A stretch of DNA of 64,000 nt from assembly GCA_024734495.1 (NCBI GenBank), contig JALMQS010000153.1:36022584-36086583 (forward strand), given 5' to 3'. The DNA is from Forficula auricularia (taxonomy: Eukaryota; Arthropoda; Insecta; Dermaptera; Forficulidae). The stretch's first letter is position 1. The number at the start of each line of letters is the position of its first letter. A program made the position numbers and the translations under genes. The notes beneath the pieces were generated by a model that was given only the letters and a program-made list of their open reading frames with translations, made no database searches and was not told the origin of the DNA. Positions 22,180 through 34,165 of this stretch are shown here, one piece after another.

Positions 22180-23190
22180 GTCTAAGATCCCGACTTAGAT
22201 CTTAGACCTTCACCTATCGAGGTTCCTAATCAAATTAATATTTGGATAATATAATGTATTAATAAACAAAACTTGATAGGGTCGACATCCAATTTCCCTA
22301 CATAGATATTTTTAATAAAAAAATTAAATTTGTTAATTTTATTACTAAAATGTAGTTATCGAGTAAATATATAACCAATCGAGAGTAAAATATGTATATA
22401 AAATACCAATCGGCATCTTTTTACTCTGCCATAAGTCCAGGTAGGCAGGGTATCAACAGGTAACTTCGAATTAATATTTTGTAGTTATTGAGTTTCCTTT
22501 ATTGTAAGGTATATATGAAAATGTTGATAGTTTAATTGCGAATTAATTTTATTTTTTATCGAAAATAGCTATGCAGGGAAATTGGATGTCGACCCTATCA
22601 ATTTTATTTATTAATACATTATATTATCAAAATATTAATTTTATAAGGAAACTCGATAGGTGAAGGTCTAAGATCTAAGTCGGGATCTTGTACCTACTAT
22701 TATTTATATTATTATTTTTGACAAAAATTCATGCTTGAATAAAAAAAAATCATGAATTTTTCTCTTTTTTTGCAAAACAAAACAAGGGCGCCAAGTTATA
22801 TATTTTTGTCAAGGGCGATAAAATTCTAGTTACGCCCCTGGATGGGGGGAATTTATTAATAATTTATTTCTGTTTTTTTTTTTAATATTAATTCCACATC
22901 ACTTGTTTTGTAATTAATTAATAATAAATATATAAAATTATTTGAACTAAAATGAATTTATTTACTGTAGTATTTTGTTCCTTTTTGTATTATTTTTTAA
23001 ATAGAATAAAGTTTGAATTTGTATCCGAATAAGGAAGGATGTATATCTATAAGAATTACTAAAAAACTCACACTCAATAAAATTTGATCAATAGATAGGT
23101 ACCTATAAGAATAATTGCTCATTTAATAGTAAAAGATAAGATTTAGTAATTACTTTGTGTAATCTTTAAGTAATACAAGAACCAAATAAA
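22180..23190 (-). repeat. Fold-back form of the 6145-6988 element
   Basis: The minus-strand copy 22345-23190 matches 6145-6988. In addition 22183-22325 is a plus-strand copy of its middle part, so the locus can fold: AAGATCCCGACTTAGATCTT at 22184 pairs with its complement near 22670. The element contains the GGGGCGTAACTAG word. No ORF was found. Confidence 0.75.
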
Positions 23191-23227
23191 GGGCTCGATT
23201 CTGAAAACATTTTGTTAAGGATCCGCC

Positions 23228-23295
23228 CATAGAGTAATATAGAGTGGAAGGCTCCATAAGGGGCCAATATATTTTAGCGTATACGAGTTATTTCA
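23228..23295 (+). repeat. TIR fragment CCATAGAGTAATATAGAGTG
   Basis: This matches the right terminus (reverse complement) of the element at 25151-26680, including the GCGTATACGAGTTA word. Only one end is present. Confidence 0.65.
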
Positions 23296-23389
23296 TTTCA
23301 TTTTTGACCCCCACTGTTTTGGGCGATTAGATTTTGAATTTTTAGTCTTCTGGGAGCCCAGGGATGTACCTATATTCCGTATAAAGTTT

Positions 23390-24010
23390 GCTTTTGAAGT
23401 GGTTATAATAATAATAAACGACGAAAAAGGCCATTTTGACCTATTTTCGAGTCCCATCAAATATTAAACAGCAATATTTGAAATAAAAATATTACGTAAT
23501 AGAAAACAGCTTCCTCTTTGATTTTCAAATTACCACTTGTTTGTAATAATCAGTAGAGATTGTGGTGTTGGTGCAAGGTGAAACATCTTTAATAAAGATA
23601 AGAGTAAATAAATATTTTATTTAATATGGATTTACTTTTATCTTTACTTGTTTGTAACTCAATTAGAACTCCAGTTATAACTAAAAAACTAAGACCATAT
23701 GTTTTTACTATATATATGTTTATTATCCATTATAATGACGTAGTTTTAGTTTTTTAGTTATAGCTCGAGTTCTAATTGAGCTAAAACAAGGCGTAATTTG
23801 AAAATCAAAGAGGAAGCTGTTTTCTATTACTTCAACAAATTATTGTGATCTCAAATATTCCTGTTTAATATCTAATGGGACTGGAAAATATGTCAAAATG
23901 GTCTTTTTCGTCGTTTTGACAGATAATATCTCCAAAACAAGAGCTAATCGGTAATTTTTAAGAGGATTTTTGAAATCAGCAGGTGGAAATACATAAGAAT
24001 CAGGTATTTT
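23390..24010. mobile_element. Palindromic MITE related to 42355-43012, interrupted
   Basis: Left and right halves are mutually inverted: GACGAAAAAGGCCATTTTGA near 23420 against its complement near 23900, and AGCTTCCTCTTTGATTTTCA near 23508 against its complement near 23800. The middle is split by the fold-back insertion at 23547-23645. The ends are diverged relative to 42355-43012. Confidence 0.75.
23547..23645 (+). mobile_element. Short fold-back insertion with 12-bp target duplication
   Basis: A 99-bp insert begins TAATCAGTAGAGATTGTGG, contains GGTGAAACATC, and ends in TTTACTTTTATCTTT, which pairs with its own AAAGATAAGAGTAAAT. ACTTGTTTGTAA flanks it on both sides (23535-23546 and 23646-23657). 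The same insert start occurs at 36415, in an unrelated host repeat with its own duplication. Confidence 0.85.
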
Positions 24011-24049
24011 TGAGCCCAAGACATTTTCATTGCTGGCCAAAGTTATATT

Positions 24050-25140
24050 AAATATTAAAAATAAGAGGTCAGGTGTATGGTAGTCATGTGGATGTCCACA
24101 TCAGTTTATTTGTACTATTTTGCGGGTTATTTGAGGTTGCCGCGCGACCCAATTTCGCAGATAAACTAGAGTTTACTGCAATTTAATAAATTGGATACAT
24201 TTATGAACAAAATTTGAATTGGAAATAGGGATGTATATAAAACAGGTAAAAAAATGCTTCTTATATATTTATTTATTTTGTTTATTTCTATTTGTAACTT
24301 ATTTGTCTATTTTGTTTGTACAGAATATATTTATAATCCATGCTATCATCTATCAGGTTTGCTAACATCGAATAACACGTGATTTTCCCTCACTCGGATG
24401 CACCCTGCTTTTCCTAGCAAATCAATCACAGTCATGTATTCTTTATTTCTATAGTAGGTATGGAAAATCATTATTATTATTATTATTATTTTTTTAATGG
24501 AAATTGTAAAATAATCAAGTGAATGAGAAAAAAGATCGCTAGAAGAAGAAGAAGAAGAATTCGATGAAGAATGAATGATCAAAAATGGGCAAATATTCTA
24601 AATAAAAGTATTTTAAATACGTATTTTTGTATTTTGTATCGATGTTTTGATGTATTTTGCCCATCTCTGTGAATGATCTATATGGATTTATTTATTAATT
24701 GTGTGTCCCTAACATTCAGTCATCCTTGCAATCTATTATATAAAAATTTGTATTATATTTATTTATTATTATTATTTTTTTTATTTATTTTTTTTTGTAT
24801 TTTCTAAAATGCTAAACATAAAATTTCGAAGACAGTAATCATTTTTTTATCTTAACACTCTTCTCTGATAAATGTTATTCTATTCAATTTTTAATGAAAC
24901 TTTTAAAACAAAAACAGGTAGTCGCGTAAATACATTAGAAAGTGTTTCGGGATCGGATTTAATATCTATGGGTAAATCTTTTTTAAAAGGAAAAGTTTAT
25001 TCTTCAAAAAAAAAAAAAAAAAAATATTACTTATTCTGAAAACTGTAAAGGATAAGCAAAGCAATAATTAAATTGAAATAAGCATACTATGTAATTTGGA
25101 TAGAATTTATGCGTTTTAGTCTCCTTTGATAATTTTTTTA
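24050..25140. other. AT-rich, no gene seen; microsatellites
   Basis: The stretch holds (ATT)n near 24470, (GAA)n near 24545 and poly-A near 25005. The ORF on the minus strand at 24346-24582 is built from those microsatellites and is rejected. Confidence 0.5.
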
Positions 25141-25306
25141 AAAATTTTAACCATAGAGTAATATATAGAGTGGAAGGCTACCATATATAGAAAAAGTGCT
25201 CTCTAGTGACTGCACTTAGCAAACTCTTAGTTCTTAAGAGCTATCCTAAGATCATCATAGAACATTCAAAGTCTTTCTCATTGATAAAAGATACATACCC
25301 TTTATG

Positions 25307-25310
<4 letters not shown>

Positions 25311-25369
<59 letters not shown>
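25311..25369. repeat. (AT)n microsatellite
   Basis: About 29 perfect AT units directly abut the left end of the mariner-like element, which duplicates a TA. Confidence 0.97.
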
Positions 25370-25372
<3 letters not shown>

Positions 25373-26504
25373 GGTGAGTTTTTTATCTTGAGACAGTCTT
25401 ATGACTCATAAACAGTGAATTATATGGAAAAAAGTTTCAAATAAAAGTTTCTTTATATCGAGGGGGAAACTAAGCTATGATATTGTTTGTTGACGTAGAA
25501 CAAGCTTTCAAGGGTATTTCAATGTAAAGTTCTGTTTTTTAAATGGAATCCTATATTTTTCGTTTCGTCTACTTAATCTACGACATCAAATAAACAAAAT
25601 ATTAAATCAATTAGATCTCAGAAAAAAATCTTAATAATTATTTTTAACAATCATTCAACTTAATTATAAAACAATAATGATTAAATAATAAATAATTTGA
25701 TAATAATTAATAATTTAATAATTTTTCGACTATGTTCAGTGACATTCCAGAGTGTATCACAAGTCTTCTGGATGAATTTCAGTTCCAATTTCCTTATTTT
25801 TTTTAACAGATTTACAACACAATAAAATGAAGCTTATGAGGGTGTATCCTATCAAGAAAACGCTAGGCATTCATTTCAATGGCAGCCCCATAATACTTCT
25901 TCCACATTCACCGCATAAATTAAGACCATTTCAATTCTGTCTTCAAAAAAATACTCCATTTTTATTATGGTAATACAATATAGTAGCTATCTACTGGATT
26001 ATCAGGAGAAATAAACATTTTTAAACTCAAGAATTTTAAGTAGGTAGTTTAGTTCTATTAAGTACAAAATAACCTCTTAAATCTGAGTATAACGAAGTTT
26101 TAATATCATTATAAACACTTATTTTCATTGTTGTGACTTTTCAATTTAATAAATATTTATTTAATCATTATTATTTGATAATTAAGTTAAATAATTATTA
26201 AGATTTTTTTGAGATCCAATTGATTCATGTATTTTGTTTATTTGATGTCGTATCAAAAAATAGTTCTTATGAAAGTTGTTCAGTTTTTATTGTAGAATAT
26301 GCTGACGTAAAGAAAAATATAGGGTTCTATTTAAAAAACACAACTTGACTTTAAAATACCCTTGAAAGCCTGTTCTAGGTGGACAAACAATACCGTAGTT
26401 TAGTTTCCCCACTGATATAAATAAACTTTTATTTGAAACTTTTTTCCATATAATACACTGTTCTTGAGTTATAAGACTGTCTCAAGATAAAAAAACTCAC
26501 CCGG
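25370..26504. mobile_element. Mariner-like element, non-autonomous, TA duplication
   Basis: The termini are CAGGGTGAGTTTTTTATCTT and, reading inward from the other side, CCGGGTGAGTTTTTTTATCT. TA flanks both (25368-25369 and 26505-26506). The interior includes the reverse complement of the transposase N-terminal region seen at 16110-16400, with stops. Length is 1135 bp, typical of mariner elements, but no intact transposase frame remains. Confidence 0.78.
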
Positions 26505-26747
26505 TATAAGCGTATTTATTACTCTTGATAATGTCACCAAAATTTACCCCAGAAGAGAGGGGTTTCCGCCATTTTATTGCCCAATGGTTTTGCCCTTGTC
26601 TCGCCAGAGAACTCTGTAACTCGTATACGCTAAAATACATTGGCTCCTTATGGGGTCTTCCACTCTATATTACTCTATGGTTTTAACTAGTAGATATTTT
26701 AATAGTAGTAAGGTATGGGAGATTTCAAGTTGCCGATATAAATAGAT

Positions 26748-27020
26748 TTAAATTTTCTTAGAAAATCATAAGAGAGTGTCATTTATTAGATCCGATGGAA
26801 TGGATTATTTTTAATTATAGGTCAGAAGGGTTGTTTGTTACTGGCACTAGGGGGTGAAAAACAACCCCTCTGACATATAATTAAATATAATCCTCGTTAT
26901 AAATAAATTAAAAATTTATTTTCCAGCAGAAGACACACTCTTTTATTGCCTCCTTCAAATTAAAAATAATCCATTCTCTCGGATCCAATAGATGACACTT
27001 TCTCTTATGATTTTCTAAGT
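26748..27020. repeat. Inverted repeat (fold-back) of about 270 bp
   Basis: AAATCATAAGAGAGTGTCAT at 26762 pairs with its near-complement at about 27000, and GATCCGATGGAATGGATTAT at 26791 with its near-complement near 26975. The loop includes CCAGCAGAAGACACACTCTT, which recurs in complement near 38825. Confidence 0.7.
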
Positions 27021-27352
27021 AGTAAGGTAGAGAGAGGCACCTAAGGGCACTCTAAAACAAGATAACTATTTGTTTTTAAATTTTCGAAAATTTTCTTTTA
27101 GTAAATTAAACTAAAAATTATAAGTGGAAAAAAATGTTATTTTGACAAATATTTTTTTTAATTTCTTAAATATATACTACCCTATATTTCCCAGTGGTAG
27201 TCCCTGACTTTCATTTGGGGGGGGGGGGTATGTACCGGTGGCTGCCACCCCTGCCCCGGGAAAATTTAAAAATTTAAAAATGAATTGAAAAAAAATCATG
27301 ATAGTCCAACAGCTATCGTAGGTAACAGTAAATATTTTGAACAAAACAAATA

Positions 27353-27589
27353 AGGTAAGGACAGCAGTAGTTGACCGTGCACCAGTAGTTGACCATTTCG
27401 ACATAATACTTTAATTAATAAGGATCGAGTTGGAAGGATTCTCTTGAAAAAAAATGTATGGAAAGATCCTGATGTCTAGTGTCCATAGATTTTTTCAGGG
27501 GAAGTCTTCCATCTGGATCCTTATTAATTAAAGTATTATGTCGAAATGGTCAACTACTGGTGCACGATCAACTACTGCTGTCCTTACCT
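27353..27589. mobile_element. MITE, 237 bp, TA duplication, long TIRs
   Basis: AGGTAAGGACAGCAGTAGTT at the left is matched by its complement at the right. The arms extend about 75 bases to AATTAATAAGGATC. TA occurs at 27351-27352 and 27590-27591. The element has no ORF. A TA duplication fits the Tc1/mariner group. Confidence 0.85.
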
Positions 27590-27591
27590 TA

Positions 27592-27981
27592 ATACTTTGT
27601 AATTTAGAATATGTTTGATATAAAATTAACACCTTGTTTTTTTTGGGGAATTATTTGGAGAGGGGGGCATGACCCCTGGGACCGCCACTGATATTTCCGC
27701 AGATAAGACGAGGTATAAATTTTGGTCAACTTTTTAGCATATTATATCTGTCCTATAAGACGACCCTCAAACTGCCATATAAAGGGCGCCCAGTGGAGTA
27801 ATAATAGGGTGCCAGGACGGTCAAAATGCCAGGGTCTGAGAGCACAGAGGATTCGTTATTACAAAGTTTAGTCAAATTTATTAGTTTTGTATTCAATTAA
27901 TTTAAGTTTTCTACTAAAGTACAGACACAAAATAAAATATAGTAGAAAATTAACAAATAAAAATTTTTAAGAAAAAAATAA
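27592..27981. other. No gene seen
   Basis: The stretch carries a GGGGGGCATGACCCCTGGGA word and a GGGCGCCCAGTGGAGTAATA word typical of transposon ends, but I could not pair them into an element. Confidence 0.4.
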
Positions 27982-28631
27982 AAACCGACTTCAAAAAATT
28001 AAGTGCAACAAATATAAAAATACACTAAAAGGTATAAAATAATTATTATCTTATTTAGCTACAACTAAACGACGAAATATTAACACGAAACTACTTTTTA
28101 AAGTCGGTGCCAAACAAACTATACCTATAAGCGAGCGTACCCGCCAAACGTACTAAGTAAGATCCATAAAAGGTATATGTTTGGCACCAACTTCAAAAAG
28201 TAATTTCGTGTTAATATTTCGTCGTTTAGTTGTAACTAAATAAGATAATAATTATTTTATACCTTTTAGTGTATTTTTATATTTGTTGCACTTAATTTTT
28301 TGAAGTCGGTTTTTATTTTTTCTTAAAAATTTTTATTTTCTCTTTTTAGTGATGTTATTAATAGTGATTATATCATCAGAACTTGACCAAATTAATATGA
28401 CACCATCCCTAAGACACCCCCTTTCGGATAAAAAAAGAACCATCGAAATCGGTTCATAAACAAAGAGGTTAGGTCTAAACAAACCTAAACAAACCTAATA
28501 AAAAAGGTCTAATACCTATGAAAAAAAATCGAAAAAAAAATGGGACCAATCGGAAGCTAGACTGGACCCAATGCAAAAAAAAATTTCAAAATCGGTTGAC
28601 AATTGGCGGAGATATGAGGTAACATAGGCAC

Positions 28632-28662
<31 letters not shown>

Positions 28663-28702
28663 CAATCGAATAGAGAACCTCCTTCTTTTTTGAAGTCGGT
28701 TA
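27982..28702. mobile_element. AACCGACTTCAAAAAA-terminus element, copy 1
   Basis: Both outer ends read inward as AACCGACTTCAAAAAA. Internal inverted segments carry GAAGTCGGTGCCAAAC and CGACGAAATATTAACACGAA. A conserved half contains CCAATCGGAAGCTAGACTGG and AATTGGCGGAGATATGAGGT. There is no transposase. Sequences like this are common in arthropod genomes, but I do not assign a superfamily. Confidence 0.75.
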
Positions 28703-29370
28703 AAAATGCACACAATAATTATAATAGCATGTGTACTTTACGTAATGATTTATTAAAAAGAAACTACAACGTTGATTTAGCTTCTTTACATTGAGGGAGG
28801 GTGTCCCCCATCCGATAGAATTTGCCACGGGCCTCAACGGTATAGCTACGTCACTGAAAGGGCCTATGAATTTAGTTTAGATCAGCGATCATCATCTATT
28901 TAATAATATTTACTGAATAGCGTATAAATAATTATGATATTATGTAATTTTTAGAATGAACAAATTTTATTTTCGCCAATCTAATTTAATTAGAGTTTTG
29001 GAGTGGAAAAAGTGGATTTTTGCGAAACAGTGCCAATTTTCAACTAGTGCTTGAGCCCGAATGGTTGGTCGGAGAAAAAAACCTAAATAGTGTAATTTGT
29101 ATGAAATTTTATCTACTTTCATTTTGAATAGGAAGGTTATTTACGAAAAGTTGATATTTTTCGAGTTATAAGCAAAAAACAGAAAAAAAAATGAGATTTT
29201 TTGCCTTTTTTAGAATGTTCCGTCACGAAATTTTGTTAGCGAATCTCAGATTCGGATTCAGCACACCAAAAAACATATAGGATGGAAGAAATCAAAACTA
29301 CCCCAAAACTTTCCTGATAAAAAAACAATTTAAGACGACCCGAGATTTTGTACTCCTTTTTACTTGAACA
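28703..29370. other. No gene seen
   Basis: The stretch is A/T-rich with a GAGGGTGTCCCCCATCCGATAG word near 28797 that looks transposon-derived. No frame, RNA gene or paired repeat was identified. Confidence 0.4.
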
Positions 29371-29935
29371 TACAGGGTATGGTCAAGTAATCTTGCATGA
29401 AAAAAGTGGTTGTTTTTTCCTTCTTTTTTTCGAAATATCTCAAAAAACGGCTGAAACTATTTTGATTAAAAAATTGAGCTAAACCATGGCATTTCGCTCT
29501 ACAAAAAAGCCTTAATAAGTGAACATCGAAAAAATTATATCTTTCGAGATAATAATTGTTTTGTCAAAATGTCTGTTAGTCTGTGCGTTACCAAATGCAA
29601 ATCCCAATCCCAATCCCATCAAAAACTAGTGTGAATATCGAAACCAAATTTCACACGTAGTTTTGGTCCATTGAGATTAAGAGCTGATTAGATTTTGGTG
29701 CATATCGAACCAAAATTAAGGGGGGGGTTAAAAATTAAAAATCTAGGCCGTTTGAGCAAACTCAACCAAATTTTGTATACATAATCAGTGGGACCCCAGG
29801 AGTCTAAAAATGAAAAAAACTAACACCCCTTCCCTACATGATTATAAATAATTTTATTAAATATAAGTGAGGGGCCAGGTTGTATGGTAAAGTCAAGTGG
29901 TTGGCCACATCAGAACACGTCAGCTTATTTAATAA
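29371..29935 (+). repeat. R1 dispersed repeat, near full-length
   Basis: The copy runs from ACAGGGTATGGTCAAGTAAT to CACATCAGAACACGTCAGCT, with one minisatellite unit near 29755-29830. It defines the family order: palindromic start, CATGAAAAAAGTGG, AACGGCTGAAACTATTTTGA, TTTCACACGTAGTTTTGG, the minisatellite unit, then TATGGTAAAGTCAAGTGG. No ORF was found. Confidence 0.8.
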
Positions 29936-30991
29936 TTCAACTATCGTCTAATCTGCGGAAATATACGGTATTATATATCAAACATCAAAAAGAAATATTT
30001 AAATTTAATTTTTATACAAAATTTTTGGGTAGGCAAATGCCACTCACACTGTTCCTCAATTCAAAAGCTTGAAAATTAAAATAAACATACCTTTATTTTT
30101 GAATGATTGATTTTCATATTTATTTACTTTTTAGGCCATTTTATTATACACAATAAACATAAGATTCTCTTAGTGGGGGTAATATTGCATTAAACAAGAA
30201 TGAAGAAAAACTTTTTCCTAATAAAATGAAAAGTAAAAATATTATTAATGAATCCGATCTTAAGAAAACGCTCTAAGTATATAATTAATGTATAATAAAT
30301 TAAATAAAAAAAAAATTACCATTAAACTCGAATTGAATTAAGTCTTTTAGAATATAAATTCTAAAAATAATCACAGATTAAGGGAGAACACAACCAATTG
30401 ATAAACTACATATTATACACTTCTATTCAAGTTAAATCCAATCGAGTTAATAGTTTTTTTTTTTTTTTTTCATTTAATTTACGTTTTATTTAGGCCTCTT
30501 TTAATATAAATAATAATTTTCCTATGTGATCTTATTTCTATACTTAAGTGTAAAAAAAAAGTATAACATTATAAAATATCTTCATTTTATAATAAAAAAA
30601 ATAAAATGAAGAAATATTGTCAATGGAATAGAAACATTAATTTGTCCTCTATTTTGTTATACGTTAAACAAACTTAGTAAATACTATTAGTACTAGTAAA
30701 TTTATTGGTATATATCCGTTACCTTTAGCGAAAAGATTGTCTGAAAATAAATTCTTGAATGTTTTATTAACAATATTTTATAAGAATTATCGAAAAACGT
30801 TTAATTAAATTGGAGAGGTTCCGGGGGAAATTCCCCATTGATCAATTTAAAATGTCAAAAATAGTTGCTTTACGAAAGAATAATAAAGCAGCTTAATAGT
30901 AATAATAATAATAAAAGATTAAAAACGATCTAAAGGTGTAGGTGAAATCTTTCTAGCATAGAAAGTGCAAAACTCGGATAATACTAATAAT
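29936..30991. other. AT-rich, no gene seen
   Basis: The stretch shows homopolymer A and T tracts and no supported frame. A short run near 30810-30890 (AAATAGTTGCTTTACGAAAG) resembles words in the fold-back at 44558-44700 and the sequence near 31900. Confidence 0.45.
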
Positions 30992-31260
30992 TAGAGACCG
31001 GATTCCTATGCAATTGAATATTTTGTTTGCCGCCACATACAACTTAGGGGATCAATTATCTATCCGAATCATGCATACTGTGGGTTAAATTTTATACTGC
31101 ATATTTTTGCATATTTGAGTAAGATTGCATAAAATTGCATATTTGAAGAATATTGCATAAAATTGCATATTTGAAGGATTTTTTTGTCAAATATTGCCTA
31201 TTTCGCGTCAAACAGATTTTTAAAAGTAAATTTTCGTAGAAAGAATGAAAAAAAAACTAA

Positions 31261-31303
<43 letters not shown>

Positions 31304-31720
31304 TCCTTTAAATTTGCCCCAATTACATTTGAGGATGTAGAGCACTCCTTTTCATCGTATAAATCAATTTAAAGTGACTGTAGACATAATAACCTGAAGA
31401 TAATTTAGAAAAATATTTGTATACATAAATTATTCACAATTACCATCAAATTTTAATTATTTTTGAGATCCTTTATTAATTAATTCTTTATTAATATAAT
31501 ATTATTTTTATTTTAATGGTCTTCGGTAACTATAGCCCATTTTGGCCATTGAGTGTTCGTGTGTGTGTAAGTTAGTGTACGGATAGTGATCAAAATTTAT
31601 TTTGCCAATTTTTACTGCATATATTTGCATATTTCAACGTATTCTGCATATTACTTGCATATTTCAGCCTTTTTAACTGCATATTTTGGCAGTTTTTACT
31701 GCATAAAAATCCGGTCTTTA
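30992..31720. mobile_element. Non-autonomous hAT element with 8-bp duplication
   Basis: The ends read inward TAGAGACCGGATT and TAAAGACCGGATT, and CTAATAAT flanks both sides (30984-30991 and 31721-31728). TAGNG ends and 8-bp duplications are hAT hallmarks. Many subterminal TGCATATTT words lie near both ends, as expected for transposase-binding arrays. An internal (AT)n is at 31263-31300. The 729-bp body has no transposase. Confidence 0.9.
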
Positions 31721-31728
31721 CTAATAAT

Positions 31729-32860
31729 AAATCCTTGCAGATCTTCAAAAATAATATTTTAGTAGAATTTCTCTGAAATTTAAGACTAAATTTAATAAAA
31801 AAATATTTTTCCTAATTACTTATATTTTTTATTTTTATTCAAAGTAATTTCATCTCCCAGACAATCTCTAGCATAGTCTATTTTCAAAATATTTATTTGT
31901 TTATAGTTGCTTTATGAAAAGCAACTATTTTTTCAAATTTCTTAATATTTCCACTGATTAAGGGAGAAATTCTCTCGAAAGGTTTGGATTTTAAATAAAC
32001 GTTTTTTTTTTTTATAAAATATTTGTATTTATTTATAATATCTAATCAGATTGAAATGTTCTTGTTTCTCAAATTTCAACGTTTCCTCTACTTCTTGTCT
32101 TTTCGAATAGAATTTTATCAACGAAGAGTGAATGTTTTTTATTTATTTAGAATTCTTTTAAATTTGTAGCTAAATTGACTTAATACTTTATTATTATATA
32201 ATATGATCATTCGTTTCAATATTGCTTAAAGTATTAATATAAATAATTAAATAAAACAAAAAAAAGAAAATTATTAAAATTAATATAATAAATATACCTA
32301 TATTTATATCTGTATTATCACCATGTTTTTAGAAATCAACTTATTGTAATAGTTTTTGAATTATAAAGTTAAAAATTATGCTTAAAAAAAAGTCAGCCTT
32401 TAAAAAATGTATTTAGTAATTTTAACTAAGCATTAAAAAAAAGCATTAAATTTTGATAATATTCTTATTATAGATATAATAATAGAATTAAGATTTAAAA
32501 TTTTTCCAATTTTAATATTAAATTTTACAAAGTTCGATTGATTTTTTATTTTTAGGTTTAACTTTTGAGAGAAATTGGCATTTTAAAACTCAAGAGTTGC
32601 TGGTTTTTCACTTTGGGTATCTGGGATTGAAATTAATTTATATATATATGGGTCATTCCATATGTCAATTCAACGACGTTTTGTCAGTGATCTTCTTCGA
32701 TTTTTTTGATTTTCTGATATGTTATTATATGGGGTACATTATGTAGAAAGAAGTATCCACGTAAAGTTTTAGCTTTCAATCTTAACCCATTACGAAATTT
32801 CGATTTCAAAAAAAAAAATGGATCAAAGTATTATTAAAATTTATTTGGTTCATGTCCATT
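31729..32860. other. AT-rich, no gene; one hairpin-GAAAG motif
   Basis: CTGATTAAGGGAGAAATTCT near 31956 continues to CTCGAAAGG, with a 6-bp stem before the GAAAG and a TAAATAAACG tail, so it is another member of the fold-back class in single-arm form. The rest has no supported content. Confidence 0.45.
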
Positions 32861-34165
32861 TTAATAATAAATAATAGATTCATGGGTTTTTGGACAATTT
32901 TTTTTTATTAATATTAAATATCAATTTTCGTACGACGCTTCGTCCTTTTTCAGGACTTTTTCAAGTACTCAATTACTTAAAAGATTAATCGTTGATAAAA
33001 TAGTGAGATCATCGAGACAATAAATAGTGTATTCACAATATTCATCCCATATTAGTCAGAAGTCATCTAGAAAGCTGCACGGTCGTCTGGAATAGGAATA
33101 GGGCATGTACCACCAACTTGATTGAATCGGTTCAAAGGGGTTTCGTCCGGCACATGGCGTGGAGGTTTCCCCAGCGGGTTCCGGAGGGATACGCGCAAGC
33201 GTGCGAGGTCCTGGGACTTTCTTCCCTTGAAAGTAGAAGGGAAATTTTTGATCTCAGATTTTTCATGGGGCCCTCCACGGTAGCCTGGCGATCCCAGGGC
33301 TGGATATCTTTTACAGAGTGCCTCGCCCTGGTTTGAGACGGTTCGAGAGTTTTTACTCGGAGCGACCCGGAGTGCTATCGCCGATTGCCAGATGTATCGT
33401 GACGGCTAATAATGACCACCTTATTGATTTCTTCTGGAGAGATGGCCCAGCCTAACCCTTTTTTCAGCGTTGATCTATTTATTTAATATTTTACCCAATA
33501 GCCTATATGCCCAGTCAAATATTTATTTTTCTTGACCATGGCGGTTTCCTGCCAATTTATTTGTTTAATTTTTATTTCTTAACTACGGCAACTTCCTGTC
33601 TACTTATTTATTTATCTGTTTTTTAAATTATTTATTTTTAAATAATTTAACAACAATTTCTTTAAAGCCCAGTGACATATTCTAATTATTTATTTGATTA
33701 TTTATTTATTTATTCTTCCCAGTGTATTTATTTATTTATTTTTATTGTTTGGACGACATGCGGTATTCCCTTTTGTATTGTTATTATTATTATTTTATTC
33801 TTGGTCGCAGCATACTAAGGTTTCACACCGTTCTGCTGTGGCCACACCCTGAACCACTCAACCGGATCCTGAGTGGGAGGATCGGAGGGCTATAAGGGGA
33901 GATGTGGAGGCCCTTAAAAAAAAAAATAAGTTAACAGCCAATTTTCAAAAAACAATCTTAAATCATTATTATGGGATGAATATTATGAATACACTATTCA
34001 TTGTCTCGATGGTCTCACCATTTTATCAACGATCAATGTTTTAATCAAGTGAGTACTTGAAAAAGTTCTGAAAAAGGACGAAACATCGTGCGAAAATTGA
34101 TATTTAATATTAATAAAAAAAAAAATTGTCCAAAAACCCGTGAATCTATTATTTATTATTAAAAT
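32861..34165. repeat. Fold-back with about 190-bp arms and a LINE fragment in the loop
   Basis: The left arm (about 32861-33050) contains TTTCGTACGACGCTTCGTCC, and the right arm (about 33972-34165) is its complement with GGACGAAACATCGTGCGAAA. Outer flanks TAATAATAAATAATAGATTC and its complement are also paired. The loop holds a reverse-transcriptase fragment, so the LINE piece either inserted into the hairpin or was carried by it. Confidence 0.75.
33067..33930 (+). pseudogene. Non-LTR reverse transcriptase C-terminal fragment and 3' tail
   Basis: Translation from 33067 reads ESCTVVWNRNRACTTNLIES, then VQRGFVRHMAWRFPQRVPEG and LGLSSLESRREIFDLRFF. This is the C-terminal connection region of a jockey-like or related LINE (C.VVW...I..VQR.F.R, then LGL.SLE.RR...DL). 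The frame breaks after about 33336. A later GEMAQPNPFF-type C-terminus and a GC-richer tail to about 33930 follow, ending in poly-A near 33918. The catalytic palm is absent. Confidence 0.75.

Larger units (their letters stand above)
25151..26680. mobile_element. DNA transposon with CCATAGAGTAATAT termini and TTTTAA duplication
   Basis: CCATAGAGTAATATATAGAG at 25151 is matched by its complement ending at 26680, and TTTTAA flanks both ends (25145-25150 and 26681-26686). Without the nested mariner-like element at 25370-26504 and the AT microsatellite, the body is only about 335-395 bases, so it is MITE-sized and non-autonomous. Confidence 0.75.

Noticed and set aside
25206..25391. 61-codon ORF with Tyr-Ile repeats
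   Set aside because: It translates the (AT)n microsatellite.
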